A stretch of 64,000 nucleotides of DNA from Nilaparvata lugens (lineage: Eukaryota; Arthropoda; Insecta; Hemiptera; Delphacidae): positions 52,758,442 to 52,822,441 of the forward strand of contig NC_052508.1 in assembly GCF_014356525.2 (NCBI RefSeq), given 5' to 3'. Each line of letters begins with the position of its first letter. Positions within the stretch are counted from its first letter, which is position 1. The translations under genes and the position numbers were made by a program. The notes below the pieces were generated by a model. It saw nothing but the letters and a program-made list of their open reading frames with translations, did no database searches and was not told the origin of the DNA. Positions 33,028-45,816 of this stretch are shown here, piece after piece.

Positions 33028-35548
33028 TGTGATGATTTTTTTGAATAAATCTCATGAAAGGAGAGAATTAGCTAAGAAAATTGTAATTACTCTTATAGAA
33101 TGAAAGATCTGCCAAACGAATAGTTAGCACCCGAGCGATAAGGCTTCCTTATCAACAGCTGAGTATAAGATAAGAGTACCGTTCTGTACTACGCATTTTT
33201 TCAAAGAATTATTTAATAAAAATTATAATTATTTTGCAAATTGAGTACAAGTCATTTATGAATTGCTCATTGAACATTTGGAGGTTACACTTTTGTTTAC
33301 TATTGATCAGATGTTTTTGTAGCAGCTCAGACACAGCTGACTGACTCAATATATTAGAAAATGTCATGCCAGGTTTTCATGCAAGCTATAATATTATTTC
33401 TAAAATTAAGAACTATTGATAAAGGACCAAGAATTTAAAATAGAAAAATAAAATGTATGTATTATTGTTAAAATTATTTATTATTCACGAAATTGCATTA
33501 TAATGTTGAGCGTTATTGTAACTAACTAGGTCATAGCATGAATATTGTATTACTGATAAGAGCAGCAAAAATTAATTATAACAGTTTCGAACATAATAAG
33601 AATTGTATAGAGATATTAAATTATGAATTATTGATTCAACTGAGTCACATGGTGAATGAATCTCTTTGGCTAGTCTAAGCCAATCATATGTCATAGAAAT
33701 AGCACCAAAAGGGATGATCGTTTGAAAACATCATATGTTATTCTGTTATCAGACAACAAACCTGCCTTATCATATATGCTAGTGTATGTAAACCGTATAG
33801 AGGAACTGTATCTAGAGAATTAAGCAGTTTAAAAAATTATACAAATTAAGTTATTATTGTAATTAAAGGAATTATGTTTACTGCTTGCCACTGACGTCAT
33901 GCCTACGTCATAACCATTCTACCAATGGCAAATTTTCATGCAAATTAATTACACAGAGATTCTCAAAGAAAAGGTTCTAGCCCAAGGCTTAGAAGAAGAC
34001 ACTTCACTTCCCTTTTAAATTCCTCACCGCTAAGACCTTGTTGAAAGTTACCAAAGACCCATTAGTGAAAATTTGTTCGATTTTTGTATATTTTATCTGT
34101 GAGCCAATATTTTAGGCTAATTTATCTATTATTTGTAAATTTATTTCATCAATCAATGATTCTAGAAATTCAAATTTAATTATTCCCTAATTATTTTGGT
34201 GAAGGAGATATTTAATAAAAATTCCACACGTGCTGAAACCGAAGCCTGGACCAGCCACCGATCAAACAAATTTGATCTAAAGAACCACGACCGCCAAGAG
34301 GATTCACGTGAGTTTTAAATTTTGGGGCCCCAATCTTCGCTTCGAAAGAAAATACAGTGCAGAAAATATAAAAATTTTCTTCGTTAAATTAATGGCCACG
34401 CCGACAAGCGCTTATAACCATTAAGATCCTAGATTTTATTTGATATAGAATTTATAAGAACTTGTAGTTGATTAACTATCTTCCGCTGCCAGAACCACGA
34501 CCCCGAGAAATTTTAAAAATCTTTTATAATTTATTTTCACTATTTTTCACAAAACTGTTAAATTTGTCAATTGTAAAATTCTGTTGAATCATGCATGGTG
34601 TCATGCGAGTACGAGCACACTTCTGATCATTTTGGTTAATGTTAAATTATTCTCAATCTGTAATTCAAGCTTCACATCTGCACTGTCAAACTATATATTT
34701 TATTATATTATAATTCCATTTTGTCAATTCGTCTTTTTAGTTCGATTATTTCTTAAGCCTGTCAATCATTGTGTCTGACACGTTCTATATTATCAAGAAC
34801 CGATCAAGTACAATCATTGAAATAATTGAATCAACCTGGATATTGGAACAGATCTAAGTGGATGTAGTGTGTGGGGTCAGATCGAGATTATCTATTCTCT
34901 GTCCTTACCTGCTCATATATCAGCTTTTACCTGTTACCAACTTCGACTTAGGAGCGAATTCGTCGACTGTATAGCAGATGCAGCTGGAGATCATATAATT
35001 TCCTACAATAGAGCATAAAACCCGACAAGACTTTTCTCGAAACTCATTCCGAATGATATCTGGTCCTAGTACCCTATTTTAATCCTTCAGAACTTATTAG
35101 AGACGCAGTCCCGTAAATTATCTACATCAGGATTTTTGCTCGACCTGTATGATTTTGTATGCTGTTCCATCACAGGTAATAGTTTTAAGATATCTGTATT
35201 CAGTGTTTAGCAACCGCTACACTACTTTAAAAAATCTTTATCATTGTACAATCTGTCATAAGAAGAATCAAGGGTGAGCGAGTGTTTATGCCTCCCACGA
35301 TTCATATGATTGTATCGAATCTTGTAGTGACTCAATCAGTCTGGTATTCACTTAGCGTCCACATACACATTTTCAAATTTCTAACCTCAATACTGGTGAC
35401 TCAGTGCAAGATTCGTTATACGTGGAGCTATAGAGCTATATATTTGCAGCACGACACAATTTGCCGATGCAACGTGAGGCATTTAAAATACAGCACTACA
35501 CTATTTGGCTAGTAACGTGGGACTATTTGTACTCCACACAAGATTCAT
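33028..35548 (+). repeat. Diverged solo LTR of the 11,060-24,568 element family
   Basis: Read on the plus strand, this 2.5-kb stretch follows the minus-strand LTR from its start (TGTGATGAT) through marker segments such as CGAGCGATAAGGC, the CCACGCCGACAAGCGCTTAT segment, CCAGAACCACGACCCCGAG and GAGACGCAGTCCCGTAAATT to CTCCACA. Substitutions and small indels are frequent, so it is much older than the LTR pair. No internal region or second LTR adjoins it. The right boundary is unsure because LTR-end-like sequence (CAAGATTCATTATACATGTG) continues past 35,548. Confidence 0.8.
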
Positions 35549-36142
35549 TATACATGTGTCGACCTTCCTTGGAGGCGATAGTAACTCCCCCAGGAAGAGC
35601 ACCACAGCATATACGGATATTTTATTGGGAGTATATTCCTATTATATAGTACACACATATTTAAAGCTATAATCTATTACACCTATACTCTAATATTTTT
35701 TACACATATAAGCTTTCCTTCTGATCATGTAGTAGATTTCAGATTCTTCTTCCTACGTGGAATGAGTCAAATAGTATTTAACGTACATAACATTACATCA
35801 TAAAGAAATTGCATAATATACTAATAAGTTTTCGCTCATGATCATACCATGTACATGTACATTACATTACATTACATTTACACTGTATAGCTTCACGTGG
35901 ATATGCTGAAGATTCTGAACAGGAAAGCAGAAGTAGATTGTTCATCTTGCATTGAAAAATACGAGTACATCATGAAATTAATTACATAAATTATGTAGTT
36001 GAAGATATTCTGTTCAAATCAAAGAGAATAGCACCGTGAATTATTTTTCAGTCTATAAAATGAATTCGTCACAACATATTATTATTTAATTCGCTATTAA
36101 TTTAATGATGCAGAACGCAACATTGACAGTGATAATTTGAGT
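35549..36142. other. Spacer between solo LTR and peptide gene B
   Basis: No gene seen. A short TTACA repeat lies at about 35,857-35,880. Confidence 0.45.
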
Positions 36143-36151
36143 TTGTATAGA
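36143..36151 (+). promoter_or_regulatory. TATA-like element of peptide gene B
   Basis: TTGTATAGA, about 30 bases before the predicted start of the non-coding first exon; equivalent in position to the better TATA box of copy A. Confidence 0.35.
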
Positions 36152-36175
36152 AATCACTTGCTGCTGTATATTCTG

Positions 36176-36237
36176 TTTTGTCTGTTTCCAGTACTTTGAA
36201 TTTTTTATCTGAAAGTTTCATTGGTTCAAACACAGGG
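36176..36237 (+). other. Predicted 5' non-coding exon of peptide gene B
   Basis: It ends CACAGGG|GTACGT, aligned with the donor of gene A. The segment TATCTGAAAGTTTCATTGG is conserved between the two. Intron 36,238-36,670 ends in TTTCTTTCGACAG, also conserved. The 5' limit is an estimate. Confidence 0.55.
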
Positions 36238-36730
36238 GTACGTACTGGGAAATTCCACTTCTTCATGAAATTTCTAGAAAACGACCATTTATAGTATATT
36301 ATGAAGTTTTACCTTTTGTTACAAGTGGATTCATTAAATACCACAAATTCTTTGTGATCTAATTTAATACTCTACGAGTTTGTAGATAAATTCAAACAAT
36401 ATATGTTTTCTGATGAAAACAATTTTGAAAAATTGCTTCTTAGTAGCTAATCTAAGCAATGCCAACAACTATTGTTCTCAATACAAGCTTGTAAATATAT
36501 TTTGGCTTTCATAAAGATTTTCTCACATTGTTGACAAATTTATCACTTTCTCAATTATGTGAATAATGAAAAAATGATAGACATTCTTATTACATCATCA
36601 AGAATCATAATATTATATGTTGCAGTTTCAACTATTTATATTTCTTGAAATATTGGTTTTCTTTCGACAGGAAGATTCTCATCCTTGAATCGACAGAGGA
36701 ATATATTTATTATCATTCAGAGCATATAAG

Positions 36731-37027
36731 ATGCTGTCGTTCAAGATTCTCCGCCACTCTTTGACACTTCAAGGATCATGTCTCCTGATTTTCATGTTCT
36801 TAGCTAGTACTAAGTTCGAATTTCTCAGTGCAGATAATTTACTTGAAACAACTGGAAGTAACTATGAAAAAGAACAAAATTTAATGAGACAAGTAATGGA
36901 AACGTCGCAGGGTATATTGAGAAGGTCGAGAAGTAACGATACATTTTATATATTGCTCTATGTTGTAGGCATTCTTGTTGCAATTATTAGCAAAATCGCA
37001 GAGTTTCTTGGTATATTGAAGAAATGA
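36731..37027 (+). CDS. Small secreted/membrane peptide, copy B
   Basis: 98 codons, ATG 60 bases into exon 2 (exon begins 36,671). A signal-like N-terminus (SCLLIFMFLASTKF, probable cut after FLSA) is followed by an acidic/polar middle (NLLETTGSNYEKEQNLMRQV, then a basic R-R-S-R-S) and a hydrophobic C-terminal helix (YILLYVVGILVAIISKIAEF) ending in two Lys. It is a paralogue of copy A, about 11 kb away on the opposite strand. There are no cysteines in the predicted mature part, so it is not a defensin-type peptide. I do not recognise the family. It could be a type I membrane micro-protein or, if the helix is amphipathic when released, a membrane-active peptide; no evidence separates these. Confidence 0.75.
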   Translation: MLSFKILRHSLTLQGSCLLIFMFLASTKFEFLSADNLLETTGSNYEKEQNLMRQVMETSQGILRRSRSNDTFYILLYVVGILVAIISKIAEFLGILKK

Positions 37028-39257
37028 TTCTTATTTTTATTCACTTAGAACTTTACATATCATAATGAATATAAATAGTGGAATAGAATATAACTAAGAA
37101 ATTGGAAATTGTTGTGAAAAAAGTGTTAGGAAATAATATAAGCTTATAGTGTGACGGAGAATCAAATATCTCTGGTCTATTTATTCATCCTTTGTTATAA
37201 ACCAACTGATTGGAATTTAAATAAGCCGGAATCACAAAATGAGTTCCAAATCTTTTGGGGGTGCAGATTATATCACATTATAACTCTACATAAACCGATT
37301 GAACTTTAAATACAATATTAAATCAATACAAAACTAGAATTCGGAATGAGGCACCTTCATTCATTTATAAACTGATCAAAACAGTTTATAAAAATCAAAA
37401 AACGTCATGCACGCCATAACACAGAGACAATTATTACTAAAACGTTATGAAAATATAAATAGAGCCAAACTCCTAAAATACAATCGTAATTGATATTATT
37501 GATACTACATTCAATTGTTCGATTGGTAATGCTAATTGCTATCAATTGTTATTGGTACGGTAATGCTAATACGAAATTATAAGTATATAAGTTATTTTTG
37601 TGAAAATATTTTTGTATGAATTTTGAGTGAATAAAATTTGAATTTAGCATTTCAGTTGGAAGGCATCTTAGCATTTCAATTAATACTACTCCACAATCAT
37701 TCATAGATAGTGGCATTGTTGTCATTCACACGGTCCTGGTTGGTCAGGCATCCACATCCAGATCCATCCAAAAGGTGACAGCACTTTGTTGACTTGTTGA
37801 CAAATCGACTCTTGACTTCGCCTAATCTCTCCTGATTGGCCATCAGTTTCAAATACATCCAACTCTAAATTTTGCCGATAGGTCACAGCATCTCATGGAT
37901 GACATATTACTTTTTTGTGAGAATGATGCCCACACGAGCTCCAGGCTTGTGTGTGGGTAATGAGACAGCTCAAGGTGTGTTGCGAACGTCGAGGAAGCGA
38001 TTTTCTGCATTCATAAATTATATTTAGAGAAGTTCGGCTCTCAAAGTTGTCACCCTCTGAAAGAGTAGCAGGCGCATGGAACTTAACTCATCTTATAGAA
38101 AAACTGGATTCTGAGAACTAGAAAAACATCAGCTTCAAAGACTTCAGACTTCAAAGTATGTAATAGTTTTCCCTTGTACAAGATAAACATAAATCTATAT
38201 AAAACATTATACCACAAACTATAAGCAAACTACAAACTAAACAAATTGGCTGTAGAATTCATTGCATCCTATTATCGTTGTATATGTCAAATAAGCATGT
38301 AATTAGGATATTTTCCTGAAATTCTGATCGAATACGCTCCATCAAGACTCCAGCTATGCTATGTTATGTTTATTGGCTAAGAAAGAGGTAATACTATTGG
38401 CAAAAGCTTGCATTGTATTTTGATGTTGACAATCAATCTCTATGCGAAACTCACAGTTTATTGCGCGGGAGAGTTGTCAAAGGAAAATGGAAGAATAAAT
38501 CTATTGTTATTTCACTAACTTTTAAATATAGCTCATCTAGGAATCAAACATTAAAAGTTGCATTTCATTCACAAAGTGGGGATAGAGTACCTCAGTTTTA
38601 AAAAGACAAATCTATTTTGAGTTGGCCACTTATTAAAATTGGGCAGATTTATGAGGCAATTTTGCGTTTGTTCGTGGCTGTGAGGAAATCTCAGCTGTTT
38701 GCTGATGATTTATGCCTAGGATACCGCAGAATGATACGCCACCTATTATAGGATGCAGTCTACACTGCATTCATTTGCTTGTATCTGAATCTACATAAAT
38801 GCAATTTGAAAATAATGTGAACTTAGCAAGAAAGGAGCACTTTTAAATAGAGTTGTAAGAATTTATTATTTTATTATCCACTGTCAGGATTTGTATAGTC
38901 CGAACAGGTCAGAATCATTATAATCCTAATGATCAAGAAAACACTACCTCTCTACGGTTTTAATTTTTTTCTAATTTGCCAGTTCAAAAAATAACGGTTC
39001 TCATTTTTTCCTGTTTGCCAGGACAAATAATATTTTCTGGAAAAGTTATACTGCTCAGTGAATCTTGTAGGAATATTCCCTAGATCTGCAGTTTGTCCAA
39101 GCTGTGTGTTGAAAGTACATGTAAAATAAATTCCTGTTTCCCCAAGCCACTCTGCTTTTAGGATTCATAAGCTGAGTTTTCCAGACCGGGAAACTCAATA
39201 GTGTATCATGTTTGAATATGCTATTCAAATAGTGTTTCATGAAAATTAATAAAAAAA
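37028..39257. other. Non-coding stretch
   Basis: No gene recognised. 38,628-38,720 is a diverged inverted match to 26,855-26,960 (near copy A). The open frame at 38,413-38,601 has no family features. Confidence 0.45.
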
Positions 39258-39473
39258 TATGAAAATCTTGTAGTACCTTTTAATTTCTAAAAACTTTAAA
39301 ATAGTTGAACAGTTTGTTCATACTACTACTTCACTACTACTTTGTTCATACTACTACTCTGTTCACGCTACTACAAAATCTTGTTTATTTTATTTCACCC
39401 TTCATTTTTTAAAAACTTTAAAATAGTTGAACTATTCTAAAGTTTTTTAAAAAATAAGGGTACTACAAGATTT
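39258..39473. repeat. 216-bp inverted-repeat element
   Basis: The ends AAAATCTTGTAGTACC and its complement extend inward with shared AAAACTTTAAAATAGTTGAAC. The loop has three imperfect copies of TTGTTCATACTACTAC. MITE-like. Confidence 0.6.
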
Positions 39474-41749
39474 TTATATTGTTTTTATTAATTTGTTAAA
39501 AAGTAGCCCATGTAAGTGAAGTGTTTTTCTATGTACCATGTGAATATGTTATTGAGAAGGAGGAGGCAACCTACAATCAACAACATTTCCAGAACTGTTT
39601 GCTTTTGACAGGAGATTCAACCCGCACAAACAATGAGTTCAATCATTGTCCTATCAATAGTGCATTAAACATATCTCTTATATGTAGGTAGGAAAAATGA
39701 AAAATGAAATGAATAATTTCATCTAGTGAATATTGTATAATGGGTCAGTATTGTTGGTGGTCCACAGATGTACTCTGAAGCCATCAAAATCATCCCTCTA
39801 TTCCACATTAATTCATGGCTCCTGCTTATACATGAACTTTGTTGGTACTATTGACGTGAAAGCAATTAAGCTATGATTATAGTATATCAAGAAAAGCAAG
39901 CCAAGACAAGATGTGCAGCCTATTAGGACAATAACTCTAATAGCTCTTTAGGAGACTTTCCAGCCCATTACTTAATCACAAGAGGAGGGACCTAATGTGA
40001 TAACATACCAGTTGATTATCGACCCCATACTTAGCTATCTTAATTGCTAGCGGCAGCCTATTATCAAATTAAGTTTCTCCTAATGTGGAGCTGAAATTGA
40101 ACAAAGAGTGCAAGTAACTTTGAAACTCTTTACTGTATTTGGTTGTGGATCTAAATTGAGATTCAACAGATTCAAAGTCCCATTGATTCATTCTACTAGT
40201 CCTAGGGGAATTTCTAAGCCATTTGTGATTAACCAAGAATAAAATCCTTTAAATTGTCGGACTTATTTCAGTTATATCATCAATTGCCATCACCAATATT
40301 GGACAGTTAGCAAAATTTTTTGCCCGAAACTGCAAAAAAAAAATTATCTGAGAGTAGGTGCTTTGAGCTCTTATGAATATAATCATTATTGATTTTCCTG
40401 TTTCATTAATAGGAAAGTTCTCGACACTATCGGAGATAGAATTTCAGATACAATATTTCGAAGTAAAATACAAATCACCAATGGATTGGTCCACAACCAT
40501 TGTTTTTCAAACATTGAAACTATTCACTTTTATCCCTTATGAGAGAATTAGATCACAGACGGAAATCAAGCATAGAATATTGGATATATAATTTTTAACT
40601 TATATGCTGCATCCCAAGTTGTGTGAAGTTCACATTTTCAATTATTATTGGGTAGATTGTTCTATTAAGTATGGATATGATGTATGATTATGTTATTGAT
40701 CAACACGGATAAACATCATAAAATTGAAAAAAAATCATAATCAAAACGAACATGTGTGATAATTGTGTTAATTGAATATATTCAAGATCCTTAAGATCTT
40801 ACAAACCAAGATTCATGTCTTACTTTGCGTTAATAATGATGCTCTATCAAAACCACTTCTTCAGTGCTCCGTGATTCCAAAGTCAGAATTTTGTATGCGA
40901 AGCACCATAAAATCTCAATTCAACAAATTAAAAAGTAATTCTGTAAATAAAAACTTGAAACAGATTCAAAAGACATTAAGATATGAATCTACTCGACATT
41001 TAAGGAAAAACTTGATTCCGTGAAAGAAAAACTAAATCTCGAAAAACTAATCCAGCAGGTGGCATGCTAAGCTTCTATATTATATGAAAGGCGCCATTTG
41101 TTTACAAATTCAGTAGTAGGAAGAGGTAGTACTGAGTGAAGAAGCACAGTAGCAGGCTGTTTAATTGCTAATAATCTGGAGACCTAAAATTAAAAGCCAC
41201 TAACTTGGTCGTAAATTTCAGAGAAGGAGTGATCGAGCATAAAGGAGTAGAAGAAGAAGTAGTAGAAGACGTAGGAGGGAAGTAGAAGAAGTACATGTCA
41301 AGAAAAGAAGTACAACAGAACTTAGTGTTTTTGAAGCTTTCAACTGGCTACTGGTGCTGCTAATTACGTTTTTATGTTCATTAATTCGAGTTTCCTTTAA
41401 TAGAATTCCGTCCTTTTTAGGCAAAGACCTGACTTTAAAGATTTCTCTCATGAAAATGCGCGTGACAACTAATTTCATGGTTGTTTTTCAGGCACGACGG
41501 CGTTTTCTTAGATATTTCTTTTCAAAAGTTGTGTTACGTTCCCTATTCCCGTAATCGGTTTTAATAGGTCTTAAATCTGTAAGTTGAAGTATGTTTTTTA
41601 CAGCACTGATAATTATCATTCTCCCAGTCAAAGAGAGAAAGACTCATCCCAGTCCCATGCAAATTGGATAAGAAAGACTTAGCAATGAATGGGTGAATCT
41701 GAAAAAATATCGATAGCCATTTTGAAAAGAGAATCAACACAATAGAATC
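39474..41749. other. Non-coding stretch
   Basis: No gene recognised. The GAA-rich tract at 41,243-41,300 produces a misleading Leu-rich frame on the minus strand. Confidence 0.45.
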
Positions 41750-42025
41750 ATAATTTATTTTCATGATCACTGAATCTGCATCATTGATGATGCATTTATT
41801 GGAAACTTTAAGAGCCAAAAGTTTTTATTCTTTTCTTTAGAACAGAATTTTCTTCTAAAAGATTTCGTTCCAATCCAAGTTAGGAACACCATAATTTATT
41901 CTAAAGATCACTGGATCTGAATCCTTGATGACCGAAGACTTCGAAATTCTCAAGTCTTTAGTCTTTACTTTGGAGCAGATTTTTTTGTGAAAAAGAAGTC
42001 GTTCGAATCAAACTGCCTTTGATAG
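41750..42025. repeat. Diverged two-copy tandem repeat, period about 140
   Basis: Both units begin ATAATTTATT, then GATCACTGRATCTG, a TTGATGA segment, and end in a TTTTCTT.. GTTC purine/pyrimidine stretch. The copies are well diverged. Confidence 0.5.
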
Positions 42026-44038
42026 ACAGCAACTTGGCAATCACAGAGTTTAATCTAATCGAGACACTCGAATCTCGAATCTATCCACTCCTCATGAGTA
42101 CAGTAATTAAAAATCTGAGTCTCACAATATTAGAATCAGTCTGGTGCATTAACGAACTTAATTCGCATTTCTGATTGTGGATATTTTTTCATTACAGTAA
42201 ATTGAATCTTCCGAATTATAGGATAGAATTGAAATGAATATTGTTGAAACAGAATCAATCTTTTTTAAATGGATTGTCCAAGTTCTCTCAATTCTGCAAT
42301 CTATTTTTCAAAGTAGATATAAGTTTCTTAACAGTTGATGCTTGGCTACAATGGAAAGGTCCATTTTGAACTCGCAACACCTCTGCTGTTCTGGTAAGTC
42401 CTCAAAAACGCCTGAAGCCAAATATTCTACAACAGTGTTTCCTTCCACTTATGAAGTTATGTTTTTCACACCTCGGAACAGATTTTTGATCAGTGGATGA
42501 AAGACCAAAATATAACCGCACAATTTCGCATCAACACTTTCCGAAATTCAGCCACAACTAGTCATTAACTCTAGGAACCTTTTTTCTAGCATGTACTTTG
42601 AACCTCCGAAATATAATCAGCCATCTGTTGAGCCTGGAGGTCGTGAGATTTTGCACCTTCCGTGTTAAATGGACAAAATAGGTGATAATTGAAGGTTGGA
42701 GCATTTAACATCTGCGAAGTTCTTTCATCGAAGATTGCGTCTATGTTTAGTTTGCTCTCATAGTCAACTGAAAACCTGAGTGAAAATCTGCTATTATCTA
42801 GTATATCACTTGATCAAAAACTGATAGGCTTGCTCTAGCACAAAAAGGAGTGGGCTTGTTTTTTCAAGAATAGAAATTGCTAGATTGAAGTTCAAGTTTT
42901 GATATTTTGGCTCAACTATAAAAGAAAATTATAAGGAAAATGTTGGATGAGCTATGAACCATCTGCTTGAAAAACTGTAGTCGTCCTTATAATAATACAG
43001 TGTTGAAAGCATCTGACTAGAACGAACGAGATTTGGAAAGATTAACTCTCCTGCTAGTAGTAATAGTTCTTCCAATAGATTTTCACTGTGGGACCAACTA
43101 GTTGGATATAATACTTTGAAATAATTTCCCCACTTGATAATGTTGTTCATTGTTGTAATGTTGTAATGTTGCATTTTTTGACTAGCAAGGCTGTTCTGAA
43201 TTGAAAATGAATAAGTAGGAAAGATCAGTTGAATGTTTCAAAGTGAATTTGAAGCAGTTAAACCTCTCTGAAAATTCTGCAAGTGGACTTTCAATCAAGA
43301 TCATATGGTTGGTAACAATATTGTGAGTTTATCTGATAATCCCGCTGTTATTTGAATTTGAGATCAACTATTAATTGAGTTTGAAATTAACACCATTCAG
43401 TGTGAAATCGGTTTCATTCCCAAAGTTCTATTATGATTCAGATAAACTCAGGCCAGAAATGGATTCCAAGTAGACTTATCGTATATTCACGAGAAATGAA
43501 TTTTCAATGTTGGTTGGTGAGATCATATTTTATGATGAAAATATCAGAAATTTTCTAAAGCATCATAATATTATCTTTCGTTACTCATCGACTGAAGGAA
43601 TGAATATTCACTTTTCATTATATGTCATGCCTCTACAGGATACAATATAGTGTATTTCGTCAGTAGAAATGAGACGAAGAAGAATAATATTAGATTAGAA
43701 CGCACAAGAAAGTTTATTTTGATCACTGTAATGTCTTCTGGGCCTCAACAATTCATCTAAGTGACTATCCATCCTGATTTCTAATTTGAAAATTAAAAAG
43801 TTTAGGAATACTTAATTATGAATTAAATGTAATATTCCAATGACCTTCACCACACGTTATTCCATATTTGCCATCATAAACGTTCTCAATGTTTGTTGTA
43901 TGGAGTACATGAACATGAATTTCCATAGTTTATTACTAAAGAAATAGAATTTCTTTCCATTTGAACACTGGAAAAAATAGTAATATTTTAGAGTACATAA
44001 AAAGAGCATTCCTCCGCAATCTTAATCAAGACATGAGA
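42026..44038. other. Non-coding stretch
   Basis: No gene, RNA or repeat recognised. Confidence 0.4.
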
Positions 44039-44126
44039 GATTCATTCAACACTGTCAGCATTCCTATTAAGAAAAATACCAACGTTTCCGTCCACCAAAT
44101 GCTGACAGTTGAAGTGAATCTCACCA
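44039..44126. repeat. CTGTCAGCAT hairpin repeat, copy 5
   Basis: Left arm GATTCATTCAACACTGTCAG, right arm ATGCTGACAGTTGAAGTGAA then TCTCACC. One of the best preserved copies. Confidence 0.7.
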
Positions 44127-44518
44127 CAGTTGAAATCAACGATACACAGAATGACAAGACTCTTTTTCAGCCAAGTCATTGGCATGAGGAGTGATTTTCT
44201 GCTGTTTACTGCGACTCAAATGTCACATTTCGTCTTTGGAAATGATTTTCAAAGGGCAAGACGTTCCCGCGCCAAGATTGTGACGTCACATTTCGATCAG
44301 AGATCTCAAGATTACGATCAGGAGGATGACTGTTCAAGTCAGAATTCTATTTGGAAGGAGGCAAATTGTGATTGAAAGGTCATGAGTTAGTTACTCCTCA
44401 AATGGAAACAAAAAAAAAGAATGCAGTGAATGAGAAGGCTTCATGAAAAATTTAAAAGAGCTACATCAACTGGAATGATGAGTTTACTGAAAAGGTGAAA
44501 AGCAGGAGAAAGAAAAAA

Positions 44519-44610
44519 ACAGAAGGAGAAGAAGAAGAAGAAGAAGAAGAAGAAGAAGAAGAAGAAGAAGAAGAAGAAGAAGAATGAGAAGAAGAGAAAG
44601 AAGAAGACCG
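44519..44610. repeat. (GAA)n microsatellite
   Basis: About 20 AGA/GAA triplets; gives spurious Phe-rich or Glu/Lys-rich frames. Confidence 0.9.
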
Positions 44611-45132
44611 ACGAAAGTGGAGAAAAGAGCATCAATTGAGGAGAATCATAGAGAAAACAAGAGTGGATAATTAGGAGAAGTGTATATATGAAATGAGCAA
44701 AAGTGATGTGAGAAGGAGGTGAGTGGGCCTACAAACTACGAAGAGATCATAGGATAGGAAAATTGGAAAGGATTATGAAATAGATGAGGAAAAATATGAA
44801 GGAAAAGAAATTAAACGAAAAATACAAGAAATGTGACATTAAAAAAGAAGAGAAGAAAGAGGATAAAAAGGTGTAGGAGAAGGATGCAAAGGAGGAGTTG
44901 CAGATGCTGCCTCAATAGTGGCAAGATGATACCCTTGCGGCCTTCTAATCTGATCTCACCATTCTTTGTCGGAATTTCCATCGAAACAAAAGACGCCCGC
45001 TGCTAAATAGATAATCAAAAGCCTATTCTATTGTCAGTCATGTCAGATTAATGATCTGTGTATAATTAACAACCACCAGGCACCAGGCTCTGATTTGATT
45101 GAGTCTACAGTGCCCTAATTGTATGGAATGAA
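44611..45132. other. Purine-biased non-coding stretch
   Basis: The plus strand is strongly A/G-rich from about 44,400 to 44,910. No gene seen. Confidence 0.45.
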
Positions 45133-45219
45133 ATGAGATTCACTTAAAATTGTCAGCAGCAGTTGAATTGTTAGCATTACTGTTATGAACAAGGTATACT
45201 GACAGTTAGTAGTGAATCA
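45133..45219. repeat. CTGTCAGCAT hairpin repeat, copy 6
   Basis: Left arm GAGATTCACTTAAAATTGTC, right arm TATACTGACAGTTAGTAGTG then AATC. Its right end overlaps the start of copy 7. Confidence 0.6.
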
Positions 45220-45302
45220 TGAACTGTCAGTATTTCTTGTTGATAACATTGATGCTTTCCATTCATCCAAAGCTGACAGTTTAAAGTGACTTTCACTGTA
45301 GC
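45212..45302. repeat. CTGTCAGCAT hairpin repeat, copy 7
   Basis: Left arm GTGAATCATGAACTGTCAGT, right arm AGCTGACAGTTTAAAGTGAC then TTTCACTG. Head-to-tail with copy 6, sharing its GTGAATC end. Confidence 0.65.
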
Positions 45303-45716
45303 ACCGACTGGCAGCCGCACTTATTATTGAAGGTATGGAGTACTCTGGCAAATGAGGCAAGTCATTGTAAATGCACCAACTAATTAACCCTAGTTGGGCA
45401 GTTGGGTTGTTGTTCTGCTGCTGGCCACATATTTGGATGATAGATAAGTTAATATGTTCAAGATAAGTTATGTGGAAGCGATTGAACTGAGTTTTCCAAA
45501 ATCTCCTTTTTGAAAGCAGCCTGTGGGAGTTTGACCTACAATGGGATTGCCAATGCGAATCCTAATCATTGGGAATTGACAATTAGGCTAATTGATATTC
45601 TAATCTAGGATATAGAATATAATTATACAATCTAAAATATGAATATAGTTCATTATCATATCATCACAAAATAGAAAATACTGAATGGTTCGACATGTAT
45701 AGTTTTTAATCATTTA
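45303..45716. other. Non-coding stretch left of the second gap
   Basis: No gene or repeat recognised. Confidence 0.4.
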
Positions 45717-45816
45717 NNNNNNNNNNNNNNNNNNNNNNNNNNNNNNNNNNNNNNNNNNNNNNNNNNNNNNNNNNNNNNNNNNNNNNNNNNNNNNNNNNNN
45801 NNNNNNNNNNNNNNNN
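45717..45816. other. Assembly gap (100 N)
   Basis: 100 N, 219 bases before the left end of the Maverick-type element. The element itself is not interrupted. Confidence 0.98.

Noticed and set aside
22060..37027. One large inverted duplication covering LTR plus peptide gene
   Set aside because: The peptide genes face opposite ends of their neighbouring LTRs, and the LTRs differ greatly in age, so independent insertions explain the layout better.
41218..41478. Leu-rich minus-strand frame
   Set aside because: Low-complexity GAAGTAGAA tract; no supporting features.
44441..44635. Phe-rich minus-strand frame
   Set aside because: Encoded by the (GAA)n microsatellite.
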